From Bosea sp. 124 (lineage in GTDB: Bacteria > Pseudomonadota > Alphaproteobacteria > Rhizobiales > Beijerinckiaceae), in the NCBI RefSeq assembly GCF_003046175.1, contig NZ_PZZM01000001.1, positions 3,055,001-3,119,000 of the forward strand: a DNA stretch of 64,000 nucleotides, written 5' to 3'. Of the stretch, positions 38,501-47,768 are shown one piece after another (position 1 is the first letter of the stretch; each line of letters begins with the position of its first letter). A program made the translations under genes and the position numbers. The notes beneath the pieces are model-generated. The model had not been told where the DNA came from. It saw nothing but the letters and a program-made list of their open reading frames with translations, and did no database searches.

Positions 38501-38526
38501 AGGCGGTCCCGGCGGCTGACGGGGCT

Positions 38527-39876
38527 ATGGCCATGGAGATATCGCGCCAACTCGCCGGCTACGTCGCCGCCGCCGGCGAGCAGGCCCTGACGGACGATCT
38601 GCGCGAGGCGGCGTGCCGCAGCGTTCTCGATCTCGTCATCGCCGCCGCGGCCGGTGTCGCGGCGTCGGGGCCGCGCGCGGTGCGCCGCGTGGCGCGGGTG
38701 ACGATGGCTGGCGGTGCGCTGCCGGTCTGGTTCTCCGGCGAGACGGCCGGCCTCGCCGGTGCCGTCTGGTGCAACGCCTCGGCTGCGGCGGCGCTCGACC
38801 TCGACGACGGTCACCGCATGGCGCGCGGCCATCCCGGAGCGGCCATCATCCCCGCGGCACTGGCCGCAGCGCAGGAGGCGGGCTCGACGACGCAGGAGCT
38901 GCTGCGGGCAATCGTCGTCGGTTACGAGGTCGGCGTCGCGGTCGGGGCAGCGCGGCGCTTCTATGCCAATACCGGGATGTGGTCCGGCCATGGCGTGGTC
39001 GCCGCGCTCGGTGCGCTCCGGCGTACACCGCCCGAGGCACTGGCCCATGCTTTCGCCATCGCCGGCATGAGCGCGCCCAACCAGCTCCATGCCGGGGCGG
39101 GGCCCGCCTTTCGTGCGCAGGAGGGCAGCGACGTCAAGGAGGGCATCCCTTGGTCGAGCGTGACTGCGGTCAATGCGCTTCTGCTGGCCGAGGCCGGCCA
39201 TGGCGGTCCGCTCGGCCTGCTCGACAATGACGAGCATTTTCGGCTGGAGGGGCTGGTCGCGGGGCTCGGCCGGCAGAACTACATCGTTCGCAACTACATG
39301 AAGTTTCATGCCTGCTGCCGGCATGTCCATGCGCCGGTGGAGGCCTTGCTCGGCCTGCTCGCCCGGCATCGCATCGACCCGCACCGCATCGAGGCGATCG
39401 AGGTGGCGACCTATGGCGGGGCCTTGCGCCTCGCCAACCGGCCGCGTCCGCAGGGCTTCACTGACGTCCAGTTCTCGATCCCGTATTGCCTGGCGCTGGT
39501 CGCGATCGATGGCGGCGATGCGCTGCTGCCGTTGACGGGGGATGCCGTCGACCGGACCGATGTCGCTGCGCTGGCCGACAAGGTCTCGCTGCACCTCGAT
39601 CCCGAACTCGACGCCCGCTTTCCGGCCGAAACGCTGTCGCGCGTCATGATCCGCAGCGAGGGGCGCGGCTTCGTTTCGCCGGTGACGGCGCCGCGCGGCG
39701 AAGCCAGCGCGCCGCCGTCATGGGCCGATCTCGAGGAAAAGCTCCAGCGGGCGACCCGCATCGTCGCCACGGTGGCGCAGCAGCGCCGGTTGCTCGATGC
39801 GCTCGGCCATTTGCGGGATGGGAATCACGCCTCGCTGCTGCAGACCTTCGCGAGCCTCACTCTCGATCCGGCGTAA
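38527..39876 (+). CDS. MmgE/PrpD family protein
   Basis: A 449-residue protein of the MmgE/PrpD family, which includes 2-methylcitrate dehydratase, cis-aconitate decarboxylase and hydro-lyases of unknown substrate. Typical motifs: NASAAAALDLDDGHR, RGHPGAAIIPAALAAAQEAG, GYEVGVAVGAAR, HAFAIAGMSAPNQ, and KFHACCRHVHAPVEALL. Located 26 bp after the ABC binding protein gene and within a catabolic cluster, it probably dehydrates an intermediate of the imported compound rather than acting in the propionate cycle. Its 3' end overlaps the convergent LysR gene by 20 bp. Confidence 0.9.
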   Translation: MAMEISRQLAGYVAAAGEQALTDDLREAACRSVLDLVIAAAAGVAASGPRAVRRVARVTMAGGALPVWFSGETAGLAGAVWCNASAAAALDLDDGHRMARGHPGAAIIPAALAAAQEAGSTTQELLRAIVVGYEVGVAVGAARRFYANTGMWSGHGVVAALGALRRTPPEALAHAFAIAGMSAPNQLHAGAGPAFRAQEGSDVKEGIPWSSVTAVNALLLAEAGHGGPLGLLDNDEHFRLEGLVAGLGRQNYIVRNYMKFHACCRHVHAPVEALLGLLARHRIDPHRIEAIEVATYGGALRLANRPRPQGFTDVQFSIPYCLALVAIDGGDALLPLTGDAVDRTDVAALADKVSLHLDPELDARFPAETLSRVMIRSEGRGFVSPVTAPRGEASAPPSWADLEEKLQRATRIVATVAQQRRLLDALGHLRDGNHASLLQTFASLTLDPA

Positions 39877-40780
39877 GGATCGTTCGCGAAATCTCGCTTG
39901 CCGCCTGCCGGGCCCCGTCGAGGAAGGCGTCGACGAGCCGGGCGTTGCGGCTGTCGCGGATGCGGCAGATCTGGAAGTCGAACTGGAGTGTCGGCTCGAA
40001 GCGCCGGATGGCGACCTTGTCGCGCAGGCTGCCGACGATCAACGGATGAACCAGCGAGACGCCGACGCCGGCGGCGACGAACTCGCAGAGCGTCGGCGAC
40101 ACGTTGACGACCATCACGACATTCGGCGCGACGCCATGGGCGTCCAGAACCTGTGCGACGCGCCGGCTGGTATGGCTTTCGGGATCGAAGGACACGAACG
40201 GAACGCCATCGAGATCGCCAGGCGTGATCACGCTGTTTGCCGTCAGGGGGTGGTCGAGAGGCAGGATGCAGACGACCGGGTGAGCCATCAGCGGCTCGGC
40301 GACGATATAGGGGTTGTCGATCGGCGCGATGATCAGCCCGACATCGAGCTTGCGGGTGACGAGCCCGTCGGCGATCCATTGCGAGCTGCGCGACTGCACC
40401 GAGCAGAAGACATTCGGCTGGCTGGCGAGAAAGCGCGAGGTCGCCTGCTGGATGAAGGAACCGGAGAGCGCCGGCATCACGCCGATCAGCAGGCGGCTCT
40501 GCTCGTCGCGGCGGATCGCCTCGACGGCGTTCTCGACCTGGCGCACGCCGGCGAAGATCCGGTCGATCTCCTCATAAAGCCGCATGCCGCGCCTCGTCGG
40601 AGCAAGGCGCCCCTTCACCCGGTCGAACAGGCGCAGGCCCGTATCCTCTTCCAGATGGGCGATCAGCTTGCTCATCGCCGGCTGCGAGATATTCATGATC
40701 TCGGCCGCGCGGCTGACCGTGCCGAATTCGATCACCGCCTTGAAGGCCTCGACCTGCCGCAGGTTGAGCCGCCGCACCAT
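39857..40780 (-). CDS. LysR-family regulator of the oxidase/transport cluster
   Basis: A 307-residue LysR-type regulator: HTH LNLRQVEAFKAVIEFGTVSRAAEIMNISQPAMSKLIAHLEED, then a substrate-binding effector domain (LLIGVMPALSGSFIQQATSRF). Resembles regulators of amino-acid or opine catabolism (NocR/OccR class), which act on divergent operons. Divergent from the flavin oxidase operon across 93 bp, so it probably controls the oxidase and permease genes. The frame continues to 41215, but LysR similarity begins at 40780. Confidence 0.92.
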   Translation of the reverse strand: MVRRLNLRQVEAFKAVIEFGTVSRAAEIMNISQPAMSKLIAHLEEDTGLRLFDRVKGRLAPTRRGMRLYEEIDRIFAGVRQVENAVEAIRRDEQSRLLIGVMPALSGSFIQQATSRFLASQPNVFCSVQSRSSQWIADGLVTRKLDVGLIIAPIDNPYIVAEPLMAHPVVCILPLDHPLTANSVITPGDLDGVPFVSFDPESHTSRRVAQVLDAHGVAPNVVMVVNVSPTLCEFVAAGVGVSLVHPLIVGSLRDKVAIRRFEPTLQFDFQICRIRDSRNARLVDAFLDGARQAASEISRTILTPDRE

Positions 40781-40873
40781 TGCATAACCCTGGAGAATAG
40801 CATCGAGAGAAAAACGACTTTGACGAAATACAACATGGCTCCCTAACGTCCAAGCCGGCAAGGGACATTCGGA

Positions 40874-41992
40874 ATGCAGCCGGACATCATCGTCATCGGA
40901 GGGGGAACGGTCGGAGCGGCGATCGCGTATGGCCTCGCGAGGACCCGGCAGCGGGTCCTGCTGCTCGATGGCGACGACGGCGATTTCCGCGCGGCCCGCG
41001 CCAATTTCGGGCTGGTCTGGCTGCAGGGCAAGGGACTCGGCATGCCGGCCTATCAGGCGCTGACGCGCGACAGCATCGCGCTCTGGCGCGGCTTCACGGA
41101 CGAACTCGAGGCCGAAACAGAGATCGACCTGACCTACGAGCAGAAGGGCGGCCTTGCCTTCTGCCTGGGGGAGGACGGCTTCGAGAAGCGGCGGCATGAC
41201 CTGATGCGGCTGCACAACCAGAGCGGCGACGGCCGGCCCGACTGGGAGATGCTCGACCGGGCGGCGCTGGAGCGCCTGGTGCCGAAGGCGTCATTCGGTC
41301 GCAACGTCACGGGGGCGAGCTTCGGGCGGCACGATGGCCACACCAATCCGCTGCGTCTGCTGGCGGCCCTTCACGGGGCGCTGCCGCGTCATGGCGGCGC
41401 CATTTGCCACCGGGCACGCGTCGAGCGGATCGAGCCGGTGGGCCCGGATTTCCGCCTGATCCTCGACGGCGAGACGCTGGTCGCGCCCCGCATCGTCATT
41501 GCCGCCGGCCTCGGCTCGCCCGCGCTCGCCCGGCAGGTCGGGCTCGAGGTGCCGCTACGCCCCGAGCGCGGGCAGGTGCTGGTCACCGAGCGGCTCGAAC
41601 CGTTCCTGCCGCTGCCGGCAAGCGGCCTGCGCCAGACCGGCGAGGGCACGGTGATGATTGGCGCGACCAAGGACGACAATGGCTTCGACGTCTCGACGAC
41701 GGCGGAGGCTGCCGCCTGGCTGAGCCGCAAGACGGTCGAGATCGTTCCGGCGCTCGCCGGCGTCCGGCTCGTGCGGCAATGGGCCGGCCTCAGGATCATG
41801 ACGCCCGACGGCTATCCGATCTATGCGCAGTCGCAGAGCCATCCCGGCGCCTTCGTTGCGCTCTGCCATTCGGGCGTGACGCTCGCCGCCTTCCACGCGG
41901 AGACGCTGGCCGGCGCGATCGCCGCGGGGTCTCTGCCAAACACGCTTTCGCCTTTCCACCAGAGACGTTTCGATGTTCCGCAAGCTGCATGA
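40874..41992 (+). CDS. FAD-dependent oxidase subunit (OoxB/HcnC, glycine/D-amino-acid oxidase fold)
   Basis: A 372-residue flavoprotein with the N-terminal dinucleotide motif IIVIGGGTVGAAIAYGLAR. The FAD-interacting C-terminal segment GLRIMTPDGYPIYAQ and the adjacent GVTLAAF/CHSG are those of DAO-fold subunits. It matches the beta subunit of heterotrimeric opine, D-hydroxyproline and glycine-type dehydrogenases (OoxB, HcnC). Its 3' end overlaps the Fer2 gene by 20 bp. First gene of an operon oox-like B-Fer2-A-DadA-permease-permease, divergent from LysR. Confidence 0.88.
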   Translation: MQPDIIVIGGGTVGAAIAYGLARTRQRVLLLDGDDGDFRAARANFGLVWLQGKGLGMPAYQALTRDSIALWRGFTDELEAETEIDLTYEQKGGLAFCLGEDGFEKRRHDLMRLHNQSGDGRPDWEMLDRAALERLVPKASFGRNVTGASFGRHDGHTNPLRLLAALHGALPRHGGAICHRARVERIEPVGPDFRLILDGETLVAPRIVIAAGLGSPALARQVGLEVPLRPERGQVLVTERLEPFLPLPASGLRQTGEGTVMIGATKDDNGFDVSTTAEAAAWLSRKTVEIVPALAGVRLVRQWAGLRIMTPDGYPIYAQSQSHPGAFVALCHSGVTLAAFHAETLAGAIAAGSLPNTLSPFHQRRFDVPQAA

Positions 41993-42269
41993 TCCCGGGG
42001 CGCAAGCCGTCACGATCTTCATCGACGGGAGCCCCGTCGCCGCCGAGGCCGGCGAAAGCGTGGCCGCCGCGCTGCTGCGCCAGCCCGAGGTCTGGAGCCG
42101 CAGGACGCCCGTCTCGGAAAGCCCGCGTGCGCCCTATTGCATGATGGGCGTCTGCTTCGAATGCCTTGTCGAGGTCGATGGTCTGGGGTCGGTGCAAGGC
42201 TGCCTGACGCCTGTCCGGCAAGGCATGCGCATCGCCCGTCAGCAGGGCCGCAGGAGCCTGTCGGCATGA
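41973..42269 (+). CDS. [2Fe-2S] ferredoxin-like small subunit (HcnA/OoxC type)
   Basis: A 98-residue protein with a plant-type ferredoxin fold and Cys ligands at 56, 61, 64 and 77 (PYCMMGVCFECLVEVDG then QGC): C-x4-C-x2-C-x12-C, matching the Fer2_4 domain of HcnA and of small subunits of opine and hydroxyproline dehydrogenases. It should carry electrons between the two FAD subunits encoded on either side. It overlaps the upstream gene by 20 bp and the next gene by ATGA. Confidence 0.9.
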   Translation: MFRKLHDPGAQAVTIFIDGSPVAAEAGESVAAALLRQPEVWSRRTPVSESPRAPYCMMGVCFECLVEVDGLGSVQGCLTPVRQGMRIARQQGRRSLSA

Positions 42270-43699
42270 GCACGCAACAATATGCCGGCGCGCAAGAGAA
42301 CGCCGACGAGACCGATCTGCTGATCGTCGGCGCTGGCCCGGCCGGCATGGCCGCCGCCGTCACCGCCCGCCGCCATGGCCTCTCCGTGCGCGTCGTCGAC
42401 GATCAGCCGGCACCGGGCGGTCAGATCTGGCGCGGAATCGAGACCGTCGCCGTGACCCCACGCCTTACGCGGCTTGGCGCAGCTTATGGCGCCGGCGTGG
42501 AGCGGGCCGCCGCCTTCCGCGCCTGCGGGGCGCTGTATGAGCCGGAATGCCAGCTCTGGCAGATCGAACCGGGTTTTCGTGCTTTCGTTACGCGTGAGGG
42601 GCGGGCGCGGCGTTTCGGCGCCAAGGCGGTCCTCCTCGCCACCGGCGCGCAGGAGCGCCCGGTGCCGTTTCCCGGCTGGACGCTGCCGGGCGTTCTGACG
42701 GTCGGTGCGGCGCAAATCCTGCTGAAGACGGCCGATTCCGTGCCGTCGAGCCCGGTCTGGATCGCCGGCTGCGGGCCGCTGCCCTTGCTCTACATGACGC
42801 AATTGCTCGCGGCAGGCGGCAGGATCGCCGGGTTTCTCGACACGACGCCGCGCGGACGCCTCGGGGCGGCGCTACGCCACCTGCCGCAAGGGCTTGGCCG
42901 CTTTGGCGATCTCGCCAAGGGGCTGTCCTGGTCGCTTGCGCTCAGACGGGCCGGGGTCCGAGTGATCCGGAATGTCGCGGAGCTGCGCGCCGAAGGCGAG
43001 GGGCGTCTGCAGCGGCTGCGCTACCGGACACAGGAGGGCCGCGAGGCGGAGGTCGCCGCAGAGGTGTTGCTCGTCCATGAGGGCGTGGTGCCGAACATCC
43101 ATGCGCCGCTCGCGCTTGGTTGTGCGGTGAGATGGCATGAAGGCCAGCATTGCCATGTGCCGGTGCTCGACGGCTGGGGCGAGACCTCGCAGGCGAATGT
43201 CTTCGTCGCGGGGGATGGCGCCGGTATCGGCGGGGCCGAAGCGGCCGAGCCGCGTGGCCGGATCTCAGCGCTGCGCGTCGCGGCCCGCTTCGGCAAGCTC
43301 GGTGAAGACGGGGCCGAAGCGGCCGCGCGGACGGAGCGGGCCAGGCTCTCCCATGGGCTGGCGCTCCGGCCCTTCCTCGATGCGCTCTACGCGCCGCGTC
43401 CGCAGGTCTTCGCCCCGGCCGACGAGACGCTCGTCTGCCGCTGCGAGGAGGTCACGGCCGGCGAGCTGCGCGCCCGCGCCGTACAGGGGCGGCCGGGACC
43501 GAACCAGCTCAAGGCCTTCACGCGGGCCGGTATGGGCCCCTGCCAGGGCCGGCAATGCGGCTACACCATGGCCCATATCGTCGCCGCCGCGCAGAACCGG
43601 CCGATCGAGGAGGTCGGGTTCTATCGGATCAGGCCGCCGCTGAAGCCGGTGACGCTCGGCGAACTGGCGAGCCTCGATACGCGGGAACCGGCGGCGTGA
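42266..43699 (+). CDS. FAD/NAD-binding oxidoreductase subunit with BFD-like Fe-S domain (OoxA/HcnB)
   Basis: A 477-residue pyridine-nucleotide-disulfide-type flavoprotein: N-terminal FAD site LLIVGAGPAGMAAAVTARRHG, second nucleotide site with VWIAGCGPLPLLY, and the FAD contact VFVAGDGAGIGG. The C-terminal domain (~380-450) has VCRCEEVTAGEL and GMGPCQGRQCG, a BFD-like C-x-C/C-x4-C cluster site. This is the alpha-subunit architecture of OoxA/HcnB. Together with the two genes before it the product should oxidise an amine or amino acid to imine and pass electrons on. Confidence 0.9.
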   Translation: MSTQQYAGAQENADETDLLIVGAGPAGMAAAVTARRHGLSVRVVDDQPAPGGQIWRGIETVAVTPRLTRLGAAYGAGVERAAAFRACGALYEPECQLWQIEPGFRAFVTREGRARRFGAKAVLLATGAQERPVPFPGWTLPGVLTVGAAQILLKTADSVPSSPVWIAGCGPLPLLYMTQLLAAGGRIAGFLDTTPRGRLGAALRHLPQGLGRFGDLAKGLSWSLALRRAGVRVIRNVAELRAEGEGRLQRLRYRTQEGREAEVAAEVLLVHEGVVPNIHAPLALGCAVRWHEGQHCHVPVLDGWGETSQANVFVAGDGAGIGGAEAAEPRGRISALRVAARFGKLGEDGAEAAARTERARLSHGLALRPFLDALYAPRPQVFAPADETLVCRCEEVTAGELRARAVQGRPGPNQLKAFTRAGMGPCQGRQCGYTMAHIVAAAQNRPIEEVGFYRIRPPLKPVTLGELASLDTREPAA

Positions 43700-44826
43700 G
43701 CGTCGAAGCGTTCGACGTTGCCGTGGTGGGCGGCGGTCTGCACGGTCTGTCGGCGGCGCTGCATCTGGCGCGCGCAGGCCGAAAGGCTGTGGTGATCGAG
43801 CGGCGCTGGACCGGGCGGCACGCGTCCGGTGCCACCGCCGCCGGCGTGCGCACGCTGAACCGCGACATCGCCGAACTGCCGATCTCGCTCGAAGCGATGG
43901 AGATGTGGCATCGGATCGCGGAGCTGGTCGGAGATCCTTGCGGCTTCCAGGCCCATGGCCAGCTTCGCGTCGCCGAGACGCAGGAGCACATGCCGGCGCT
44001 GCGCCAGCGCGAGGCGCGGATCCGTGCGCTCGGCTACGCGCATGAGGAAATGATCGACGCCGCGGAGCTGCGTCGCCTCGTACCAGCCCTGAGCCGGCAC
44101 TGTGTCGGCGCGCTTGTGGCGCGGCGCGACGGTGCCGCCGATCCGCATCGCACCATCGAAGCCTTCCGCGGCGCCTGCGAGGCGGAAGGTGTCGCCATCG
44201 CCGAGGGCTGTGGCGTCGAGGCGGTCGAGCGGCGAGGGGAGGCGTGGTTGCTGGCTTGCGGCCCGCGCCGCTTCTGCGCGCCCGTCGTCATCAACGCGGC
44301 TGGTGCCTGGGCTGGCCGGCTTGCCGCCCTGTTCGGCGACGAGATCGCGCTTGGCGTCAGGGCCTCGATGATGATCGTGACCGAGCGCCTCGCACCGTTG
44401 CTCGACCCCGTCGTCAGCGTCGTTGGCCGGGCGCTGTCCTTCAAGCAGGCCGACCAGGGCACGCTGGTGATCGGCGGTGGCCTGCAGGGCGCGGCCGATC
44501 TCGACGCGGAGAGCAGCAGCGTGAACTTCACCGAACTCGCCAAGGGCGCAAGGGCCGCGAGCGACCTGTTTCCGGCGGTGCGCGGCGTGCGCATCGCCCG
44601 CTGCTGGACGGGGATCGAAGCGCAGACGAGCGACCATCTCCCGGTGATCGGCGCCTCGCCGAACGCGCCCGGCCTGTTCCATGCTTTCGGCTTCTCGGGG
44701 CACGGCTTTCAGCTCGTCCCGGTGGTCGGCGCCATCCTGGCCGATCTCGTCACGCAGGGAACGACCCGTCGCGACATCGCGGCCTTCGCGCCCCGGCGCC
44801 TCATGCAGGAAAGGGCCGCGGCATGA
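43696..44826 (+). CDS. FAD-dependent amine/amino-acid oxidoreductase (DadA/SoxB-like)
   Basis: A 376-residue DAO-fold flavoprotein starting with GTG inside the stop codon of the previous gene (GTGA). N-terminal motif FDVAVVGGGLHGLSAALHLARAG, the FAD-linker RHASGATAAGVRTLNRD, and the C-terminal substrate/FAD loop WTGIEAQTSDHLPVIG, FGFSGHGFQLVPVVG. HASGATAAGVR is typical of the sarcosine/D-amino-acid oxidase group. It is a second DAO-fold subunit in one operon, so it may act on a second substrate or a further step. Followed by ATGA-overlapping permease genes. Confidence 0.88.
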   Translation: MSVEAFDVAVVGGGLHGLSAALHLARAGRKAVVIERRWTGRHASGATAAGVRTLNRDIAELPISLEAMEMWHRIAELVGDPCGFQAHGQLRVAETQEHMPALRQREARIRALGYAHEEMIDAAELRRLVPALSRHCVGALVARRDGAADPHRTIEAFRGACEAEGVAIAEGCGVEAVERRGEAWLLACGPRRFCAPVVINAAGAWAGRLAALFGDEIALGVRASMMIVTERLAPLLDPVVSVVGRALSFKQADQGTLVIGGGLQGAADLDAESSSVNFTELAKGARAASDLFPAVRGVRIARCWTGIEAQTSDHLPVIGASPNAPGLFHAFGFSGHGFQLVPVVGAILADLVTQGTTRRDIAAFAPRRLMQERAAA

Positions 44827-45767
44827 TGGCTTACGTCCTCCGACGCATTCTGCTCGCCATTCCAACCCTGTTCGTGATGCTGACGGCGATCTTCGTGCTG
44901 GTCCGGCTCGTGCCGGGCGATGCCGCTTCCGTGATCCTGGGCGACCAGGCCAGCGCGGCCTCGCTCGCCGCGCTGAGGGAAAAGCTCGGGCTCGACCAGC
45001 CTGTCCATGTCCAGTATCTCGCCTTCCTCGGCAAGGTCCTGACGGGTGATCTCGGCCAGTCGCTGAGCAGTGGCCGCAGCGTCATCCAGGAGGTGCTGCT
45101 CGTCTTGCCCTCGACGATCGAACTCACGGTCGCCGCGATCGCGATCGGCCTTCTGTTCGGCCTGCCGCTCGGCGTCGCAGCGGCTCTCAGCCGCAACGGC
45201 TGGGTCGACTATGTCTCGCGCATCGTCTCGCTGATCGGCCTGTCCTTTCCCGCCTTCGTCTCCGGCATCCTGATGCTGATCGTCTTTGCGATCCAGCTCA
45301 ACTGGTTCCCGGTGCTCGGCAACACCAGCGGCTCCGGCAGTTTCGTCGAGCGAGCACGGGCGCTGGCGCTGCCGGCGCTCAATCTCGGCATCATCATGAC
45401 CGCCTATGTGATGCGGGTGACGCGGGCCGCGATGCTCGGCGTCCTGACCGAGGATTATATCCGCACGGCGCGCGCCAAGGGGGTAGGCCCCGGCCAGCTC
45501 GTCGTGACGCATGCGCTGCGCAACAGCCTGATCCCGATCATCACGGTGGTCGGGCTCTATTTCGGCACTCTGATCGGCAATTCCGTGCTGACCGAGATCA
45601 TCTTCAACCGTCCGGGGCTCGGCAAGCTGATCATCGGCGCGCTTAACGCCCGCGACTACACGCTGTTGCAGGGGCTGATGATCATCTTCGCGATCTGCGT
45701 GATCGTCGTGAACACATTGACCGACATGGCCTATGGCCTCGTCGATCCGAGGGTGAAATACACATGA
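44823..45767 (+). CDS. ABC transporter permease, DppB type
   Basis: A 314-residue permease of the peptide/nickel/opine class. N-terminal helix YVLRRILLAIPTLFVMLTAIFVLV, periplasmic segment DLGQSLSSGRSV, and the EAA loop YIRTARAKGVGPGQLVVTHALRNSLIPI. Start ATG at 44823 overlaps the preceding stop codon (a second ATG 3 bp later is in frame). Forms a heterodimer with the next gene; no ATPase is encoded in the window. Confidence 0.93.
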   Translation: MMAYVLRRILLAIPTLFVMLTAIFVLVRLVPGDAASVILGDQASAASLAALREKLGLDQPVHVQYLAFLGKVLTGDLGQSLSSGRSVIQEVLLVLPSTIELTVAAIAIGLLFGLPLGVAAALSRNGWVDYVSRIVSLIGLSFPAFVSGILMLIVFAIQLNWFPVLGNTSGSGSFVERARALALPALNLGIIMTAYVMRVTRAAMLGVLTEDYIRTARAKGVGPGQLVVTHALRNSLIPIITVVGLYFGTLIGNSVLTEIIFNRPGLGKLIIGALNARDYTLLQGLMIIFAICVIVVNTLTDMAYGLVDPRVKYT

Positions 45768-46633
45768 GCAGCGCCGCCACCACGACCGTCGAGATGCGGC
45801 CGGGCGGCCTCTGGCTCGCCTTCTCGCAGAACCGCATCGCCTGGGTCGGGCTCGTCCTGCTCGCCCTCATCGTGTTCGTCGCGGCCTTCGCGCCCTGGCT
45901 CGCGCCCTACGATCCGCTGGAACAGAACATCGTCGTGCGGCTCGAGCCGCCTTCGGCCGAGTTCTGGCTCGGCACCGACTCCTACGGCCGCGACGTGCTC
46001 TCGCGGCTGATCTACGGGGCGCGGATCTCGCTCTTCGTCGGCTTCGTCGCCATCCTGATCGCGATGCTGGTAGGCACGACGATCGGCGTCATCGCCGGCT
46101 ATGTCGGTGGGCTGTTCGACCAGATCGTGATGGGCGTGCTCGACGTGCTGCTGGCCTTTCCGACCCTGCTGCTCGGCCTGATGATCGCCGCCATGCTCGG
46201 GGCGAGTCTGGAGAACCTGATCATCGCCATCGCGGTGACCGAGGTCGCGCCCTTCGCCCGCGTCGCGCGCGCGCCGACGATCACGCTGCGCCAGCGCGAC
46301 TTCGTCGAGGCCAGCCGCTCTTATGGCTGCGGGCCCCTGCGCATCATGTCGCGGCATATCCTGCCCAACATGATCTCGGATGTGGTGGTGATGAGCTCGC
46401 TCTGGCTCGCTTCCGCGATCCGTACAGAAGCCTCGCTCAGCTTCATCGGGCTCGGCGTGCCGCCACCGGCCGCGACCTGGGGCGGCATGATCCGCGAGGG
46501 CTTCGAGAACATCCTCGACGCCTGGTGGCTGGCCGTCTTCCCGAGCCTCGCGATCCTCGTGACGGTACTGGCGCTGAACCTGCTCGGCGATGCCCTGCGC
46601 GACGCGTCTGACCCGAAATCGCGCGCGCGCTGA
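45764..46633 (+). CDS. ABC transporter permease, DppC type
   Basis: A 289-residue permease with an N-terminal cytoplasmic stretch (GGLWLAFSQNRIAWVGLVLLALIVFVAAF), the periplasmic LGTDSYGRDVLSRLIYGARISL motif typical of DppC/OppC, and the EAA loop FVEASRSYGCGPLRIMSRHILPNMI. Overlaps the DppB-type gene by ATGA. It ends 25 bp before the convergent galE. Together with the binding protein at 36.9 kb it makes a peptide/opine importer that must borrow an ATPase. Confidence 0.93.
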   Translation: MSSAATTTVEMRPGGLWLAFSQNRIAWVGLVLLALIVFVAAFAPWLAPYDPLEQNIVVRLEPPSAEFWLGTDSYGRDVLSRLIYGARISLFVGFVAILIAMLVGTTIGVIAGYVGGLFDQIVMGVLDVLLAFPTLLLGLMIAAMLGASLENLIIAIAVTEVAPFARVARAPTITLRQRDFVEASRSYGCGPLRIMSRHILPNMISDVVVMSSLWLASAIRTEASLSFIGLGVPPPAATWGGMIREGFENILDAWWLAVFPSLAILVTVLALNLLGDALRDASDPKSRAR

Positions 46634-46658
46634 CCGCGCCGGCAGCGAGGCCCTGCGC

Positions 46659-47657
46659 TCAGGAAGCCAGCCTGATGTCGCGGGATTTCAGCTTGTCCTC
46701 CCAGTCGAGGGCCTGCTGGACGATCTGTTCGAGGTCGTCATGCTGGGGCTGCCAGGCGAGTTCGGCGCGGATGCGGTCTGCCCTGGCGACGAGGGCGGCC
46801 GGGTCTCCGGCGCGGCGGCCGGAATAGACCACCGGGAAGTCGACGCCGGAGACCTTCTTCACCATGGCGACGACCTCGTTGACGGAATAGCCGCGGCCAT
46901 AGCCGCAGTTCAGGGTCAGGCTGGCGCCGTCGGCGCGGAGATGGTCGAGGGCGGCCAGATGGGCGCGGGCGAGGTCGGTGACGTGGATGTAGTCGCGGAT
47001 GCCGGTGCCGTCGGGCGTCGGATAGTCGGTGCCGAAGACCTCCAGCGCGGCGCGCTGGCCGAGCGCGGCCTGGCCGGCGACCTTGATCAGATGGGTGGCG
47101 TGGGGCGAGGACTGGCCGGAGCGGCCCTTGGGATCGGCGCCGGCGACGTTGAAGTAGCGCAGCACGACGAAGTTCAGGCCATGGGCGCGGGCGACGTCGG
47201 AGAGCATCCACTCGCTCATCAGCTTGGAGCGGCCATAGGGGTTGATCGGCTCGAGCGCGATCTCCTCCGGCACCGGGCTGACCGCGGGCTCGCCATAGAC
47301 CGCCGCGGTCGAGGAGAAGATGATGCGCTTGACGCCGCCGCGCACGGCGCTCTCCAGCAGGCTGCGGGTCTTGACCGTGTTGTTGAGATAATAGCCGAGC
47401 GGGTCGGCAACCGATTCCGGAACCACGATCCGGGCGGCGAAATGCGCGATCTCGGTGATGGCGTGCTCGGCGATGATGCGTTCGACCAGCGCCTGGTCGC
47501 CGATGTCGCCCTGGATCAGAACCGCCTCCTTCGGAACAGCCCACCAGAACCCGGTCGAAAGATTGTCCAGAACCACCACGCTCTCGCCACGGTCCAGAAG
47601 TTCAAGCACCATGTGGCTGCCGATGTAACCCGCGCCACCCGAAACCAAAATCGCCAT
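46659..47657 (-). CDS. galE: UDP-glucose 4-epimerase
   Basis: Interconverts UDP-glucose and UDP-galactose; 332 residues. The NAD-binding loop VSGGAGYIGSH, the catalytic Ser of FSSTAAVYGEP and the Tyr-x3-Lys of NPYGRSKLMSE are all intact. TGIRDYIHVTDLARAHLAALDHL is also typical. The ATG at 47657 follows AAGGG; the reading frame also permits a GTG one codon earlier. Last in the direction of the glycan cluster, separated by 111 bp from the GSCFA gene, so it likely has its own promoter but supplies galactosyl donors to the cluster. Confidence 0.96.
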   Translation of the reverse strand: MAILVSGGAGYIGSHMVLELLDRGESVVVLDNLSTGFWWAVPKEAVLIQGDIGDQALVERIIAEHAITEIAHFAARIVVPESVADPLGYYLNNTVKTRSLLESAVRGGVKRIIFSSTAAVYGEPAVSPVPEEIALEPINPYGRSKLMSEWMLSDVARAHGLNFVVLRYFNVAGADPKGRSGQSSPHATHLIKVAGQAALGQRAALEVFGTDYPTPDGTGIRDYIHVTDLARAHLAALDHLRADGASLTLNCGYGRGYSVNEVVAMVKKVSGVDFPVVYSGRRAGDPAALVARADRIRAELAWQPQHDDLEQIVQQALDWEDKLKSRDIRLAS

Positions 47658-47768
47658 CACAGACCCTTGTTGAAGCTTGCGTTTACGCAGATTCGCCCCG
47701 GCCGTGCGCCCGTTGCGCGCGGCATCGTTCCCGGATCGACCCGGCCGATCAGATCGAAGCAGTGCCCT

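Noticed and set aside
40781..40873. LysR operator in the divergent gap before the flavin oxidase operon
   Set aside because: A T-N11-A spacing can be drawn, but no convincing dyad symmetry is visible, so I did not list it as a feature.
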